A stretch of 36,720 bases of DNA from a virus. The first letter of the stretch is position 1. Each line of letters opens with the position of its first letter. Position numbers and translations under genes: made by a program. Positions 16,359-24,857 of this stretch are shown here, piece after piece. The stretch lies in the IMG/VR virus record IMGVR_UViG_3300032285_000423, positions 1 to 36,720 of that record. One strand, given 5' to 3'. The notes below the pieces were generated by a model. The model was not told where the DNA came from. It saw nothing but the letters and a program-made list of their open reading frames with translations, and searched no databases.

Positions 16359-17204
16359 ATGAAGATTAAGATAGCTCCAGAATACGATCCAAAATATTTA
16401 GAAGTAGACAGACCACAACCTTTAGTAGACAATAATATTGAAAGTATGATACAGGATGTTATATCTGGCAAACTAGATAAGGACATTACTGATAAGGTTT
16501 ATACTAATTTTAAAAGCGAAATGACTGCTTGGCTATTGCAGTCTAAATTAAACACCGTAACAGGGCTAGACGCATTTGATCGTGTAGATATTGTTAATGG
16601 TTGTACTCAGTTTATCGATACTATCTACATGAATGGTCCTGTACAAGTCTTAGCAGGAGACTACAGATACCATGCTAGACTAGGCAATTGGTATACACAT
16701 CCTGGGTTTCTTAGCGAAGCAAAGCAATTGGTTGTTGCGTGGCCATTTCCAAGCACAGGTGATACACACGCACAGATGAAGGAGATATTAGATGAAGCGC
16801 AAGACAAAGGAATTAGTGTACATGTGGATGGCGCTTGGCTTACTTGCTGTCGCGGAATCGATTTTGATTTATCACATCCATCTATTAAGTCAGTCGCTAT
16901 CAGTTTGAGTAAAGGACTAGGTCTAGGTTGGAATAGAATTGGCTTACGTTGGACCAAGAGTGATAATGCTGATGCTGTTACTATACAAAATGACTTCAAT
17001 ATGAATCTTCGTGCACCTGCTATGATTGGATTACATTTTTTAAGAAATCTAGAACCTGATTACTTATGGAATACACACGGTGATAGATACTATAAAATAT
17101 GTCATGACTTTGTACTCACGCCAACTAGAAGTATATACATAGCATTGAAAAATGGCCAACCTGTTGGGGTTAGCCCACTTATAAGGTATTTAGAAAATGC
17201 CTAG
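16359..17204 (+). CDS. Small PLP-dependent fold-type I aminotransferase-like protein
   Basis: A 281-residue protein. VHVDGAW (D157) is the PLP-ring aspartate motif and AISLSKGLGLGWNRIGLRW (K185) is the internal-aldimine lysine with its usual glycine-rich surroundings. Fold-type I enzymes normally run 370-450 residues. Here the large domain is present, but much of the C-terminal small domain is missing or replaced by a short tail. It may act on a carrier- or protein-bound substrate, or form an unusual dimer. There is no sign of a frameshift: the gene ends cleanly and overlaps the next by eight bases. Confidence 0.7.
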   Translation: MKIKIAPEYDPKYLEVDRPQPLVDNNIESMIQDVISGKLDKDITDKVYTNFKSEMTAWLLQSKLNTVTGLDAFDRVDIVNGCTQFIDTIYMNGPVQVLAGDYRYHARLGNWYTHPGFLSEAKQLVVAWPFPSTGDTHAQMKEILDEAQDKGISVHVDGAWLTCCRGIDFDLSHPSIKSVAISLSKGLGLGWNRIGLRWTKSDNADAVTIQNDFNMNLRAPAMIGLHFLRNLEPDYLWNTHGDRYYKICHDFVLTPTRSIYIALKNGQPVGVSPLIRYLENA

Positions 17205-17826
17205 GCTAGTAACATTTGGCGACAGCTTTACCTACGGACACGGTCTAGAAGATTGTTGGATTGCAGACAAAGAATATCCCGGTCCAACTCCTAGCAAGTT
17301 TGCATGGCCGCAACACTTGGGAAATATGCTTGGACTAGAAGTAGTTAATAAATCAATGTGCGGTTATAGTAATATACAGATACTAAGGGAAATTATAAGT
17401 TTTGATTTAGAACCAACAGATATGGTTATAGTAGGCTGGACATACAGTTTAAGAGATTGTATTTTTAGTAAAAATATATTTGGAAAAGAATCGGCAATGA
17501 GACTTAGTGTTTGGCACAAAGATACTAAGTTTATTAAAAAATATTTTGATGTGCATAATAATCATGATATGGCTGTTAGGATGGGATTATATATGCATCA
17601 TGCCGAGTCATATCTAAAAACAAAAGTAGTCAAGCAACATCATTTTTGTGCTTACCACGGATGGTATGAAGTAATGCCACATTTTACAGAACCACTTGAA
17701 AATTTTATTTCTAGTGAAATTGTACAGCACAAGTTAGATATAGCATTAGACAACAGCCATCCTGGACCGATAGCACATCACCAAGCGGCCGAACGATTAT
17801 ATAAGATACTAAATGAACCAAAGTAA
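17197..17826 (+). CDS. SGNH/GDSL-family hydrolase
   Basis: A 209-residue protein with FGDSFTYGHG at residues 7-16 (nucleophilic Ser in GDS), NKSMCGYSN (block II Gly) and DNSHPGP near the C-terminus (Asp/His of the triad). It is a complete single-domain SGNH hydrolase, probably an esterase or acyl hydrolase. It shares the GxSxxxGxG pattern with the GCS-type protein at 12139. It lies between the PLP protein and a radical SAM gene, overlapping each by 8-14 bases, so it is made with them. Confidence 0.78.
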   Translation: MPRLVTFGDSFTYGHGLEDCWIADKEYPGPTPSKFAWPQHLGNMLGLEVVNKSMCGYSNIQILREIISFDLEPTDMVIVGWTYSLRDCIFSKNIFGKESAMRLSVWHKDTKFIKKYFDVHNNHDMAVRMGLYMHHAESYLKTKVVKQHHFCAYHGWYEVMPHFTEPLENFISSEIVQHKLDIALDNSHPGPIAHHQAAERLYKILNEPK

Positions 17827-19072
17827 AACATTTTGTCTGCATCCATTTACAGGACTAGCTACTAGAGAAGACGGCGCTATATGTGCTTGTTGTCGTAGCC
17901 ACCCTGTTGGTTTTATACAACAGCAGTCCCTAGAAGAAATTTGGAACAACGACACTATGAAACGAATACGTAAGTCAGTGCTTACTAACATACGTCCTCC
18001 GGAGTGTGAGCCGTGTTTTAGCTTAGAGGACCAAGGTGTCGAATCCTTGCGTAAACGTCATATAAGCGGTGCAATCCCCGAAGCTAGGGTAAACTTGTAC
18101 CCTAATGCCTTAGACGCTTTAAACGACGATTACACTATGCCGTTTGAAATTCCTACTATGGAACTAAAATTAAACAATTTGTGTAACCTCAAGTGCCGTA
18201 TGTGCCACCCAATGGACTCAACAAGTTGGAATGATTGGAGTGCAGTAAAAAAGTATTACAAAGAAGAAAACAACATCATGTACGCTATCGTTGAAGAACA
18301 TGATTTAGAAAATAAGCCACATCTTGATAAGTTTCAAGATAGCCCAGAATGGTGGGCTAGTTTAGAAAAATTACTTCCGTACTTTCGACGTGTAGAATTT
18401 GCAGGCGGAGAGCCTTTGATGGATCCGCAACACTATCGCATATTAGATATGCTTGCTCCTTACGGACACCAGATTGAAATTAAGTATGCTACTAATCTAA
18501 GTATGCTAGGTAAGAGTAATCGCACTGTGTGGCAGTATTGGCCTAAGTTTAAGAGTGTTGCTGTGAACGTAAGTATAGACGGTATCAGTAATAGTTATGA
18601 ATACATACGCGGTAATGCATCTTGGTCAGAGCTTGTTAATAACATACGTCAAATACAGTCAATATCTAATATTAGTCGTATTGTAGGTGCCTGTACTGTA
18701 CAGGTTAGTAATGTACTAATCCTAGACAAGATGTGTGAATTCTTTTTAGATAAATTAGGTATTGTATTCCATACCCATCGCGTGGCATATCCTAAAGTAT
18801 TATCAGCACAGGTATTACCTAAGCCATTAAAGGCCCTGGCTATTATGCGTCTAGAGGCTCTTAAGGATCGTGTTCCTAATTTTAAACTAGTTAAAGAACA
18901 TCCAGAATTATTAAAGTATACACTAGGTCAAATACAAGATAATATAAACTACCTTAATTCTGTGGATCAAAGTGAGCTATGGGAAGACTGCGTAGGCTTC
19001 AATCGTGCATTAGACGCTACTCGTAATCAGAGTTTTACAGATGTTACTCCAGAGTTCAAAGACTATGTTTGA
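17813..19072 (+). CDS. Radical SAM protein with N-terminal twitch (Fe-S) domain
   Basis: A 419-residue protein. Residues 1-70 carry a Cys set (C8, C24, C27, C65, C68; FCLHPF...AICACC...ECEPC) with IWNNDTMKRIRKS between. This is the N-terminal twitch layout that binds an auxiliary cluster. The radical SAM motif is C124-NLK-C128-RM-C131, then FAGGEPL. The paralogue at 21769 has the same order. Twitch/SPASM radical SAM enzymes typically act on peptides, proteins or carrier-bound sugars. It overlaps the genes on both sides. Confidence 0.86.
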   Translation: MNQSKTFCLHPFTGLATREDGAICACCRSHPVGFIQQQSLEEIWNNDTMKRIRKSVLTNIRPPECEPCFSLEDQGVESLRKRHISGAIPEARVNLYPNALDALNDDYTMPFEIPTMELKLNNLCNLKCRMCHPMDSTSWNDWSAVKKYYKEENNIMYAIVEEHDLENKPHLDKFQDSPEWWASLEKLLPYFRRVEFAGGEPLMDPQHYRILDMLAPYGHQIEIKYATNLSMLGKSNRTVWQYWPKFKSVAVNVSIDGISNSYEYIRGNASWSELVNNIRQIQSISNISRIVGACTVQVSNVLILDKMCEFFLDKLGIVFHTHRVAYPKVLSAQVLPKPLKALAIMRLEALKDRVPNFKLVKEHPELLKYTLGQIQDNINYLNSVDQSELWEDCVGFNRALDATRNQSFTDVTPEFKDYV

Positions 19073-19871
19073 ACTAACATTAACTAACGGTGTTGAGGAT
19101 TTAGTATTAACTTTCAAGTTAAGAAAAACTAATATTGCCAACAAGTGGTTTACTGAATTGTCTAAAGGGTATGCACTATACGAAACTAATAGATTTAGCA
19201 ATTGGGGTCCGCATGATTTTGTTAATCAGCTTAATCAACAGATTGATATTATAAATGCCTATCAACCTTTAATAGATAAGTGTGTTACCGAATCGTCTAC
19301 ACAACAAGAATTAAATTACCTACACAAGTTCTTTGAAGACTTACGAGGCGAAGTTGATAACAGTACTGAATGGTATCAACAAGCACCCAACTATGTACAA
19401 GATGCTGTGTGTAAATTTAACATACTAATACATCAACTCGAGTCATCAATTAGGACAGGATATAAGCATCCTACAGTAGTAGTAACATTTAAGGATAATC
19501 TTAAACTAGCATTATCAGAAAATGACATGCGAAAGTTTACATACAAGTGGAAACAAGGGACTGTGTATATAAACTATTGTCAAGTGGGCAAGACAGTGCT
19601 AGATGTGTTTAAGGATAAAGACACGCTATCAGAGGCAGTACGGCCACAAACACATTACAGTGCAGACTTTATGGTCAAGTTTGGACCAAGCACTAATTGG
19701 TTAGCGTATGTTGCTCGTTCTATCATAATTAAGTTGTGGCTATTAAAAAGAAACTTTAAATTTAAAAATTTAAATATAGGAATGATCCCAGTTGCAGATT
19801 TAGTTACACCGGTAGATAAATCTACACTATTAAAATTTAACGAGGTTAAAAAAGTAACATGTTTAAAGTAG
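19065..19871 (+). CDS. Unknown protein encoded between two radical SAM genes
   Basis: About 268 residues, starting at ATG 19065 (MFELTLTNG), which overlaps the upstream stop by eight bases. An in-frame ATG at 19041 would add eight residues. The protein is mostly helical in the middle (FVNQLNQQIDIINAYQ, ELNYLHKFFEDLRGEVDN) with a beta-rich C-terminal third (THPTVVV-like and KWKQGTVYINYCQVG). I recognise no catalytic motif. Its position, overlapping a radical SAM gene on each side, suggests a partner or substrate-presenting protein, but that is only context. It is one of two large unknowns in the island. Confidence 0.6.
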   Translation: MFELTLTNGVEDLVLTFKLRKTNIANKWFTELSKGYALYETNRFSNWGPHDFVNQLNQQIDIINAYQPLIDKCVTESSTQQELNYLHKFFEDLRGEVDNSTEWYQQAPNYVQDAVCKFNILIHQLESSIRTGYKHPTVVVTFKDNLKLALSENDMRKFTYKWKQGTVYINYCQVGKTVLDVFKDKDTLSEAVRPQTHYSADFMVKFGPSTNWLAYVARSIIIKLWLLKRNFKFKNLNIGMIPVADLVTPVDKSTLLKFNEVKKVTCLK

Positions 19872-20755
19872 CCAGTCGATATCCAACACACACGGGTACT
19901 ATCAAAATTGAATGGAACTTAGGCAAGCGTTGTAACTTTGATTGTAGTTACTGCCCTAGTAGCATACACGATAACTCTAGTCCGCATACTGATATAGAAA
20001 AGTTAAAAGCGTGTGTTGATAAACTTATTACACTAGGTAAACCTATACGTCTTAGTTTCACAGGTGGTGAACCAACAGTACATCCTAAGTTTAAAGAGCT
20101 TGTTACATATTGCAAACACGTAGGCATTACATGGATTAGTGTAACAACTAATGGAACACTTCCGCACGAGTTCTATTCTAGTTTACCCGTGGATCAATTT
20201 GTGTTCAGCGTACATATGGAATACGATGTTAGGCGTGTATTAGACACCATTGTTAATACTAAAGAACTATTCAGTGGAAAGATACTAGTACATGTAATGG
20301 CACATCAAGATCATATGAAACGTACTAGATACATTGCAGAAGCGTTAAGAGCAAGCAATGTGCCCCATGCTGTTCGTAGAGTTCGATGGACACAAGGCGA
20401 TCACGACTTGTTTGACGACATGCGTTACAACGCAGAAGACCTAGCGTGGGTTAAAGAATATGAAGCAACAGTAGAAGCAAACTGTGTTATAGACGATGAT
20501 GGTAATCAAATGTATCATGCTAATGACATAATTAAATTGCACATGAACAAGTACAAAGATTGGTCATGCAACGCAGGTATAGAAAGCCTAATGATTAATT
20601 GGGACGGAGATGTACACAGAGCGACTTGCAGAGTCGGTGGTAGTCTGGGCAACATTTATGAAGGAAGCTTCGTTGCACCTAGCGAACCCGTAACTTGTGA
20701 CCGTAATTTTTGTACCTGCGCCGCTGATATACCGTTAACTAAGTTTAAACTTTGA
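19859..20755 (+). CDS. Radical SAM protein with C-terminal Cys-rich (SPASM/twitch-like) end
   Basis: A 298-residue protein. The cluster motif is C25-NFD-C29-SY-C32, then SFTGGEPTVHP. The C-terminus has WSCNAGIESLMINWDGDV, then ATCRVGG, then CDRNFCTCAADI, a Cys set fit for an auxiliary Fe-S cluster. It is similar in layout to the proteins at 20735 and 25815 (CNYKCEYCWP and CNYKCSYCWP). Its last codons, AAG TTT AAA CTT (KFKL), form a 12-base palindrome. The palindrome also encodes KFKL in the convergent radical SAM gene on the other strand, where the genes overlap by 21 bases. Confidence 0.86.
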   Translation: MFKVASRYPTHTGTIKIEWNLGKRCNFDCSYCPSSIHDNSSPHTDIEKLKACVDKLITLGKPIRLSFTGGEPTVHPKFKELVTYCKHVGITWISVTTNGTLPHEFYSSLPVDQFVFSVHMEYDVRRVLDTIVNTKELFSGKILVHVMAHQDHMKRTRYIAEALRASNVPHAVRRVRWTQGDHDLFDDMRYNAEDLAWVKEYEATVEANCVIDDDGNQMYHANDIIKLHMNKYKDWSCNAGIESLMINWDGDVHRATCRVGGSLGNIYEGSFVAPSEPVTCDRNFCTCAADIPLTKFKL

Positions 20756-21772
20756 TTGGTGTGTTTCACAACTACATAAACAATTCTTAATAGAGCAGAT
20801 AGAAGATTTAAATTCAGGATTAAATTTTTCTACGAAGTCTTCATCTAGAATATTAAACGAATAATCTAGCCCATAGATAGTTTGTTGGCACGATCCTTGT
20901 ATCTCACCTGTCCAACTAATATAAACATTATCGAGACCTATATCACAACTCCAGCCTTCGAAGTTAGTCCAGTTATTATTGATATATGTATTAGACTTTG
21001 CTCGTACAGTCTTGCCATTATCAAGTGTTGCTACACTTTCGTACAGGCGCATTTGCCCTTCAAAGATTAATTTTCTGTTTTTCCAAATCCATAGGGGATT
21101 AGGTATACGCTTTAAAGGGTTTTTCAAGAAACGTTTTTGTTCCGGTGTTATTTGTATATCATCAGCATTGACAACTTTGATATTACCGATCTTAGCAACT
21201 TCAGGTTCAATGACTTCACAAGTTATAATAAACCAATTGTACCTGCTGTTCTTTTTCATATAGTCAATAACATCTAACCCTTCTTGCCAATGCTTGCGAT
21301 CCATTAGGACTTTTACAGTTACCTTCTTGTTGTATTCAAACAAAGTGTCTGCTACAGCAATCATATGATCAGGATCGGCCTGAGAGATATGATAAGACAA
21401 GTGCGCATTATCGATTAAGTGTCCGTATTCTTTCCACCAACGTAGTGTGCGTGACCCGTTGCTGATTAAACTTAGATAGATATCGTTTTCTTTTTTAATT
21501 GCTTCGATGAACAACGCAAGGTCTCTCCATAGTGTAGGTTCACCACCTGCTAGGCTGAGATGTATTTTAGTCTTGCCTATTTTTTGTTTGTAAGTTTCTA
21601 TAAAGTGATTGAAGTTTTTAACTACTAAATCTAAATTTTTTGGAGAAAGATAATCTCCCGAATTATTATCGGGCCAGCAGTATTCACATTTGTAATTACA
21701 AACATTATTAGGATTCCATCTTATTGCTAGGATGTTGGGTTTCTGCGTTGATACGATCTTAATAGGTATCAT
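20735..21772 (-). CDS. Radical SAM protein with C-terminal Cys-rich end
   Basis: A 345-residue protein. The motif is C25-NYK-C29-EY-C32 followed by WPDN, then LAGGEPTLWRDL. The C-terminus has GWSCDIGLDNVYISWTGEI, GSCQQ and CSIKNCLCSCE, a likely auxiliary-cluster site, then ends SKFKLS. It is the last gene of the minus block that starts at 26774. Its ATG overlaps the upstream TGA (ATGA). The 3' end overlaps the plus-strand radical SAM gene across a palindrome that codes the same four residues in both. Confidence 0.86.
   Translation of the reverse strand: MIPIKIVSTQKPNILAIRWNPNNVCNYKCEYCWPDNNSGDYLSPKNLDLVVKNFNHFIETYKQKIGKTKIHLSLAGGEPTLWRDLALFIEAIKKENDIYLSLISNGSRTLRWWKEYGHLIDNAHLSYHISQADPDHMIAVADTLFEYNKKVTVKVLMDRKHWQEGLDVIDYMKKNSRYNWFIITCEVIEPEVAKIGNIKVVNADDIQITPEQKRFLKNPLKRIPNPLWIWKNRKLIFEGQMRLYESVATLDNGKTVRAKSNTYINNNWTNFEGWSCDIGLDNVYISWTGEIQGSCQQTIYGLDYSFNILDEDFVEKFNPEFKSSICSIKNCLCSCETHQSKFKLS
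20740..20751. repeat. 12-bp palindrome encoding KFKL on both strands
   Basis: AAGTTTAAACTT reads the same on both strands and lies in the 21-base convergent overlap of two radical SAM genes. On each strand it is in frame as Lys-Phe-Lys-Leu at or next to the C-terminus. Plus-strand coordinates are approximate to within a base or two. Confidence 0.85.
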
Positions 21773-23187
21773 AGCAAGTGTGCTAACTCTGGAAACGTTG
21801 TTTTAAAATCTGTGTTGCGTTGACGATCCATTGTTGTAATGTAATCTTTAAAATCTGTTAGCAAGTTGGTGTGGTCTTCTTTGTCCATCCAGTCTAGGAT
21901 ACCTTCCCAACGCTTCCACCCATATGGATTAGTTTCCCAAAACTCTTTGTCCTGTGTATAGTTTTTCCACAGCCATTCTTGTAAAGTAACAAACAACTCA
22001 CGCACTTCCTCTTTATCTTCTTTGGGTAATACACGTAAACTTAGCCACGTAGGAATCCAAAGCAAGTGTACACCTACTAGTCCACCCCCCATAGTTTGCC
22101 CTGCGGCATTCTTATCAAAATTGACTTTCTTAAAGTTCATACGTACTTTCCATTTGATAAAATCTGGAACGTGTTTGATGTTTAAGATTTGTACCGCCAT
22201 AGCAATGTTAGTTTGTATGTTGTCTGGAGCATTGTCTAACTTGATTAGATTCTCCTCTACAGTTTTCCAATCTAACGGATAGCGTATGTATTCACCACGT
22301 GGGCCAATACCGTCTAGGCTAACACCTACTTTAACTTTACGGAATTGACTCCATATATCGATAATTTCATCGTTAACTAGTATGCCGTTAGTGTTGTAGC
22401 GTAGACTAATCTGTCCAGCATAGCCACGTTTAATAATTTCTAAAAGGAATGTCTTGTGTTCCTTGATTAGTAGTGGCTCGCCGCCGGCAAAGTATAACTG
22501 TTTAATGTTAGGAATTTGATCGTATACTTCTTCCCAGAACGCAGGATTTTCATGCCACTTGTTATTAAAGTCATCCGCTTCCCAACTCATTTGTTTCTTA
22601 ATTAGTGGGCTAGTGAATATAGGAAATACTTTCTTATGTTCCGGTACCCACATACTACTATCGTGTGGGCTACACATGATACATTTTAAATTACAAGTAT
22701 GTCCTAGACGTAGGTCTAAGTATTGTAGTTTATAGGGCACAGAGCCATCTAGTTCTGTTTCGGCAATTAGTTCTTTGATATCAATCTTTTCATTCAGATA
22801 CCAAGTACCAGTTTCCCAAATACGTTTGCTTGCAATACCTTCTGCTTCTTCTTCGTAGCACTTGACACAACTAGCAGGTACTTCGCCAGCTAACATAGTC
22901 TTACGTACTGACTTCATATAGTCGTTATTAAATGCTTCAGTGGGCAAATCTTTACTAAAGTTAGCAGGCTTACCATCTTCCATCTTAACAAGTCCTACGG
23001 TATAGTCACCTGTGTCTGCACCTGATGCGTTTGCTACACAGCATATACGCATATCACCGTTGGGACGAGTTGCAAGATGTATCCAAGGTAGGACACAGAA
23101 ACTAGGACTACCAGCTACTTCTGTAATCTGTCGTTGCCACTCGCCTAGTTGTGTGTTCTCAGGTTGTAACCAAAATACTTTATTCAT
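21769..23187 (-). CDS. Radical SAM protein with N-terminal twitch domain
   Basis: A 472-residue protein. The N-terminal Cys set (C31 in SFCVLPW, C49/C50 in MRICC, C107/C110 in ASCVKC) brackets FNNDYMKSVRKTML, the classic N-terminal twitch arrangement. The core motif is C165-NLK-C169-IM-C172, followed by FAGGEPLLIKEH. It is a paralogue of the 17813 protein, with about 50 extra residues between the twitch and core domains. ATG 23187 overlaps the upstream stop. Auxiliary Fe-S plus radical SAM chemistry is a confident call; the substrate is unknown. Confidence 0.88.
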   Translation of the reverse strand: MNKVFWLQPENTQLGEWQRQITEVAGSPSFCVLPWIHLATRPNGDMRICCVANASGADTGDYTVGLVKMEDGKPANFSKDLPTEAFNNDYMKSVRKTMLAGEVPASCVKCYEEEAEGIASKRIWETGTWYLNEKIDIKELIAETELDGSVPYKLQYLDLRLGHTCNLKCIMCSPHDSSMWVPEHKKVFPIFTSPLIKKQMSWEADDFNNKWHENPAFWEEVYDQIPNIKQLYFAGGEPLLIKEHKTFLLEIIKRGYAGQISLRYNTNGILVNDEIIDIWSQFRKVKVGVSLDGIGPRGEYIRYPLDWKTVEENLIKLDNAPDNIQTNIAMAVQILNIKHVPDFIKWKVRMNFKKVNFDKNAAGQTMGGGLVGVHLLWIPTWLSLRVLPKEDKEEVRELFVTLQEWLWKNYTQDKEFWETNPYGWKRWEGILDWMDKEDHTNLLTDFKDYITTMDRQRNTDFKTTFPELAHLL

Positions 23188-24265
23188 TGTCTGCTATCTT
23201 AAATTTTTGATCGTCGATTTGTATAAACGGACTGTGAGGCCCGCACATGATTATACAAGTTGAACTAGATTTATCTTTCCACTTTTGTTGCCACATTGTT
23301 TGCCAGACATCAGTTTCAATAGTGTTTTGTAATCCGGACTCTAATACATTTAGTCTTGGAAATGCTAGAACTTGCTGGCGTACTTTTTCGCCTTCTTCTA
23401 TAACTGAATCTTCTTGAAATAGATTATATGATTTATATAAATCTACATCATAGTTTGTATAAAGGAATGCACCAATCATACAACAAGGACTTAGTTGATA
23501 GTGTGCATCAATATATAACTCTTTGTCGTTAACAGCCATGCAGTTTATTTTATCCGCATTAGGCCAATTTTGATGTCCTTGTATATCTGCTTTGCTCACA
23601 AACTTAACTTCGCTATCAGATGGCTGTTCAAGATTATATAAAAATTTACCAGCGTTATCAACTACTGGGAATGGACGAGCATGACGTCTGCTGTTCTTTA
23701 CACTGAATCTTTTAAAGCCTAGTTCATTAGATAACTGTTCTGCGTCATTAACTTGATGCTCGTTATGTTTAAATCTAATAAACACCCATTCAGCAATACC
23801 GCCTGCTTCGATAAATGTTCTAGCGTTTTTTAGAATTAAACTAAAGCTAGTGCCAACTCTGTATATGCTGTGCGTATCTTCTAGTCCATCTAAAGCAAAC
23901 ACCACCCTATGGTTTTTAGGTAGTGCTGTTGCTAATTCTTTCCACCAAGCAGTTGAACGTAAACTGCCATTCGTGTTTACTAGTATTTCAATGTCAGGTG
24001 CATTGTCTGTAACATATCTACACATATCAATTAAATCAGCGTTCATTAGTGGATCACCAAAGTTGCCGCAAAAGTTAATTGTCTTAAGTTGTGTTAGTAC
24101 ATCCTTTGAAAATATTTTGATAAAGTCGTTTAAGGACCATTCGTTAATAGGTAGCAGGGGATTTTCTATACCCCCGTGAATATTGCGAGGACACATAGGG
24201 CAAGATGCTTGGCATCTATTGCTAATCTCTATGTGAACACTTTTAAGTTCATTAAACTTAAACAT
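23180..24265 (-). CDS. Radical SAM/SPASM protein (GNFGDP type)
   Basis: A 361-residue protein. VHIEISNRCQASCPMCPR holds the cluster cysteines C18, C22 and C25. The glycine motif is CGNFGDPL, the GxxGDP variant in place of GGEP. The C-terminal INCMAV, SPCCM and later C..C residues make a SPASM-like auxiliary site. It is a close paralogue of the gene at 24847: both have FKHNEHQV, DGLEDTH and YRV.T. The methyltransferase-like gene lies between the two copies. It overlaps its neighbours on both sides by eight bases. Confidence 0.87.
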   Translation of the reverse strand: MFKFNELKSVHIEISNRCQASCPMCPRNIHGGIENPLLPINEWSLNDFIKIFSKDVLTQLKTINFCGNFGDPLMNADLIDMCRYVTDNAPDIEILVNTNGSLRSTAWWKELATALPKNHRVVFALDGLEDTHSIYRVGTSFSLILKNARTFIEAGGIAEWVFIRFKHNEHQVNDAEQLSNELGFKRFSVKNSRRHARPFPVVDNAGKFLYNLEQPSDSEVKFVSKADIQGHQNWPNADKINCMAVNDKELYIDAHYQLSPCCMIGAFLYTNYDVDLYKSYNLFQEDSVIEEGEKVRQQVLAFPRLNVLESGLQNTIETDVWQTMWQQKWKDKSSSTCIIMCGPHSPFIQIDDQKFKIADNE

Positions 24266-24857
24266 TTGATTTTCCTATAAGCATCCAGCGTGTATATAAA
24301 GGTAATTGTAATTCGCCCGCCCATATAACATCGATATGGCTTTGTTCTGTAAATTCAGCTAGACTATCTGCTGTACGTACATGTTCGTCTATTTTGTAGT
24401 TATTGCTTTGTAGGACTAGTAATTGATCTTTGTTCCTATTACGCAACCATTGTTCGTACTGAGCTTGTGTGATATGTTCGCAACTAGTATTGATAACAAC
24501 ATCAACAAACGAAATTAAACTGCACATGTCTGTAGTCACAGCACTGAATCTACCATCTATCTCTTCTTGCTTGTTCATAAGAACAGCAATAGCTTCACAT
24601 GATGGATCAATATCAATACTACAAATTTTCTTAACAGGTATTTTACTCTGGAACAGCATACTGGCTAGTACACCAACCCAACCACCGTGTATTTCAATAC
24701 TTACTTGATCCCGGCGTAAGTGGTTATTTAAATTACTGATTAGCCATTCCTTACTTTGTAATTGTCCTGACCAAAAAGCGTCCATGGTCCTCATCGGGTT
24801 TTCACTGTTGCGAATAGCCTGCATCCAATGATGTAGGTGTTCTGTATCAATTAACAA
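24258..24857 (-). CDS. Class I SAM-dependent methyltransferase-like protein
   Basis: A 199-residue protein. IEIHGGWVGVLASML (54-68) is a motif I-like glycine loop, ICSIDIDPSCEAI (78-90) supplies the acidic residue that binds the SAM ribose, and FSAVTTDMCS plus VVINTSCEHIT follow as motifs II-IV. No nucleic-acid recognition motif is visible, so the acceptor is unknown. The start is probably TTG at 24857: an AGGAG lies six bases upstream and it overlaps the preceding stop. The first ATG (24824) would remove 11 residues. It is sandwiched between two paralogous SPASM enzymes. Confidence 0.7.
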   Translation of the reverse strand: MLIDTEHLHHWMQAIRNSENPMRTMDAFWSGQLQSKEWLISNLNNHLRRDQVSIEIHGGWVGVLASMLFQSKIPVKKICSIDIDPSCEAIAVLMNKQEEIDGRFSAVTTDMCSLISFVDVVINTSCEHITQAQYEQWLRNRNKDQLLVLQSNNYKIDEHVRTADSLAEFTEQSHIDVIWAGELQLPLYTRWMLIGKSNV

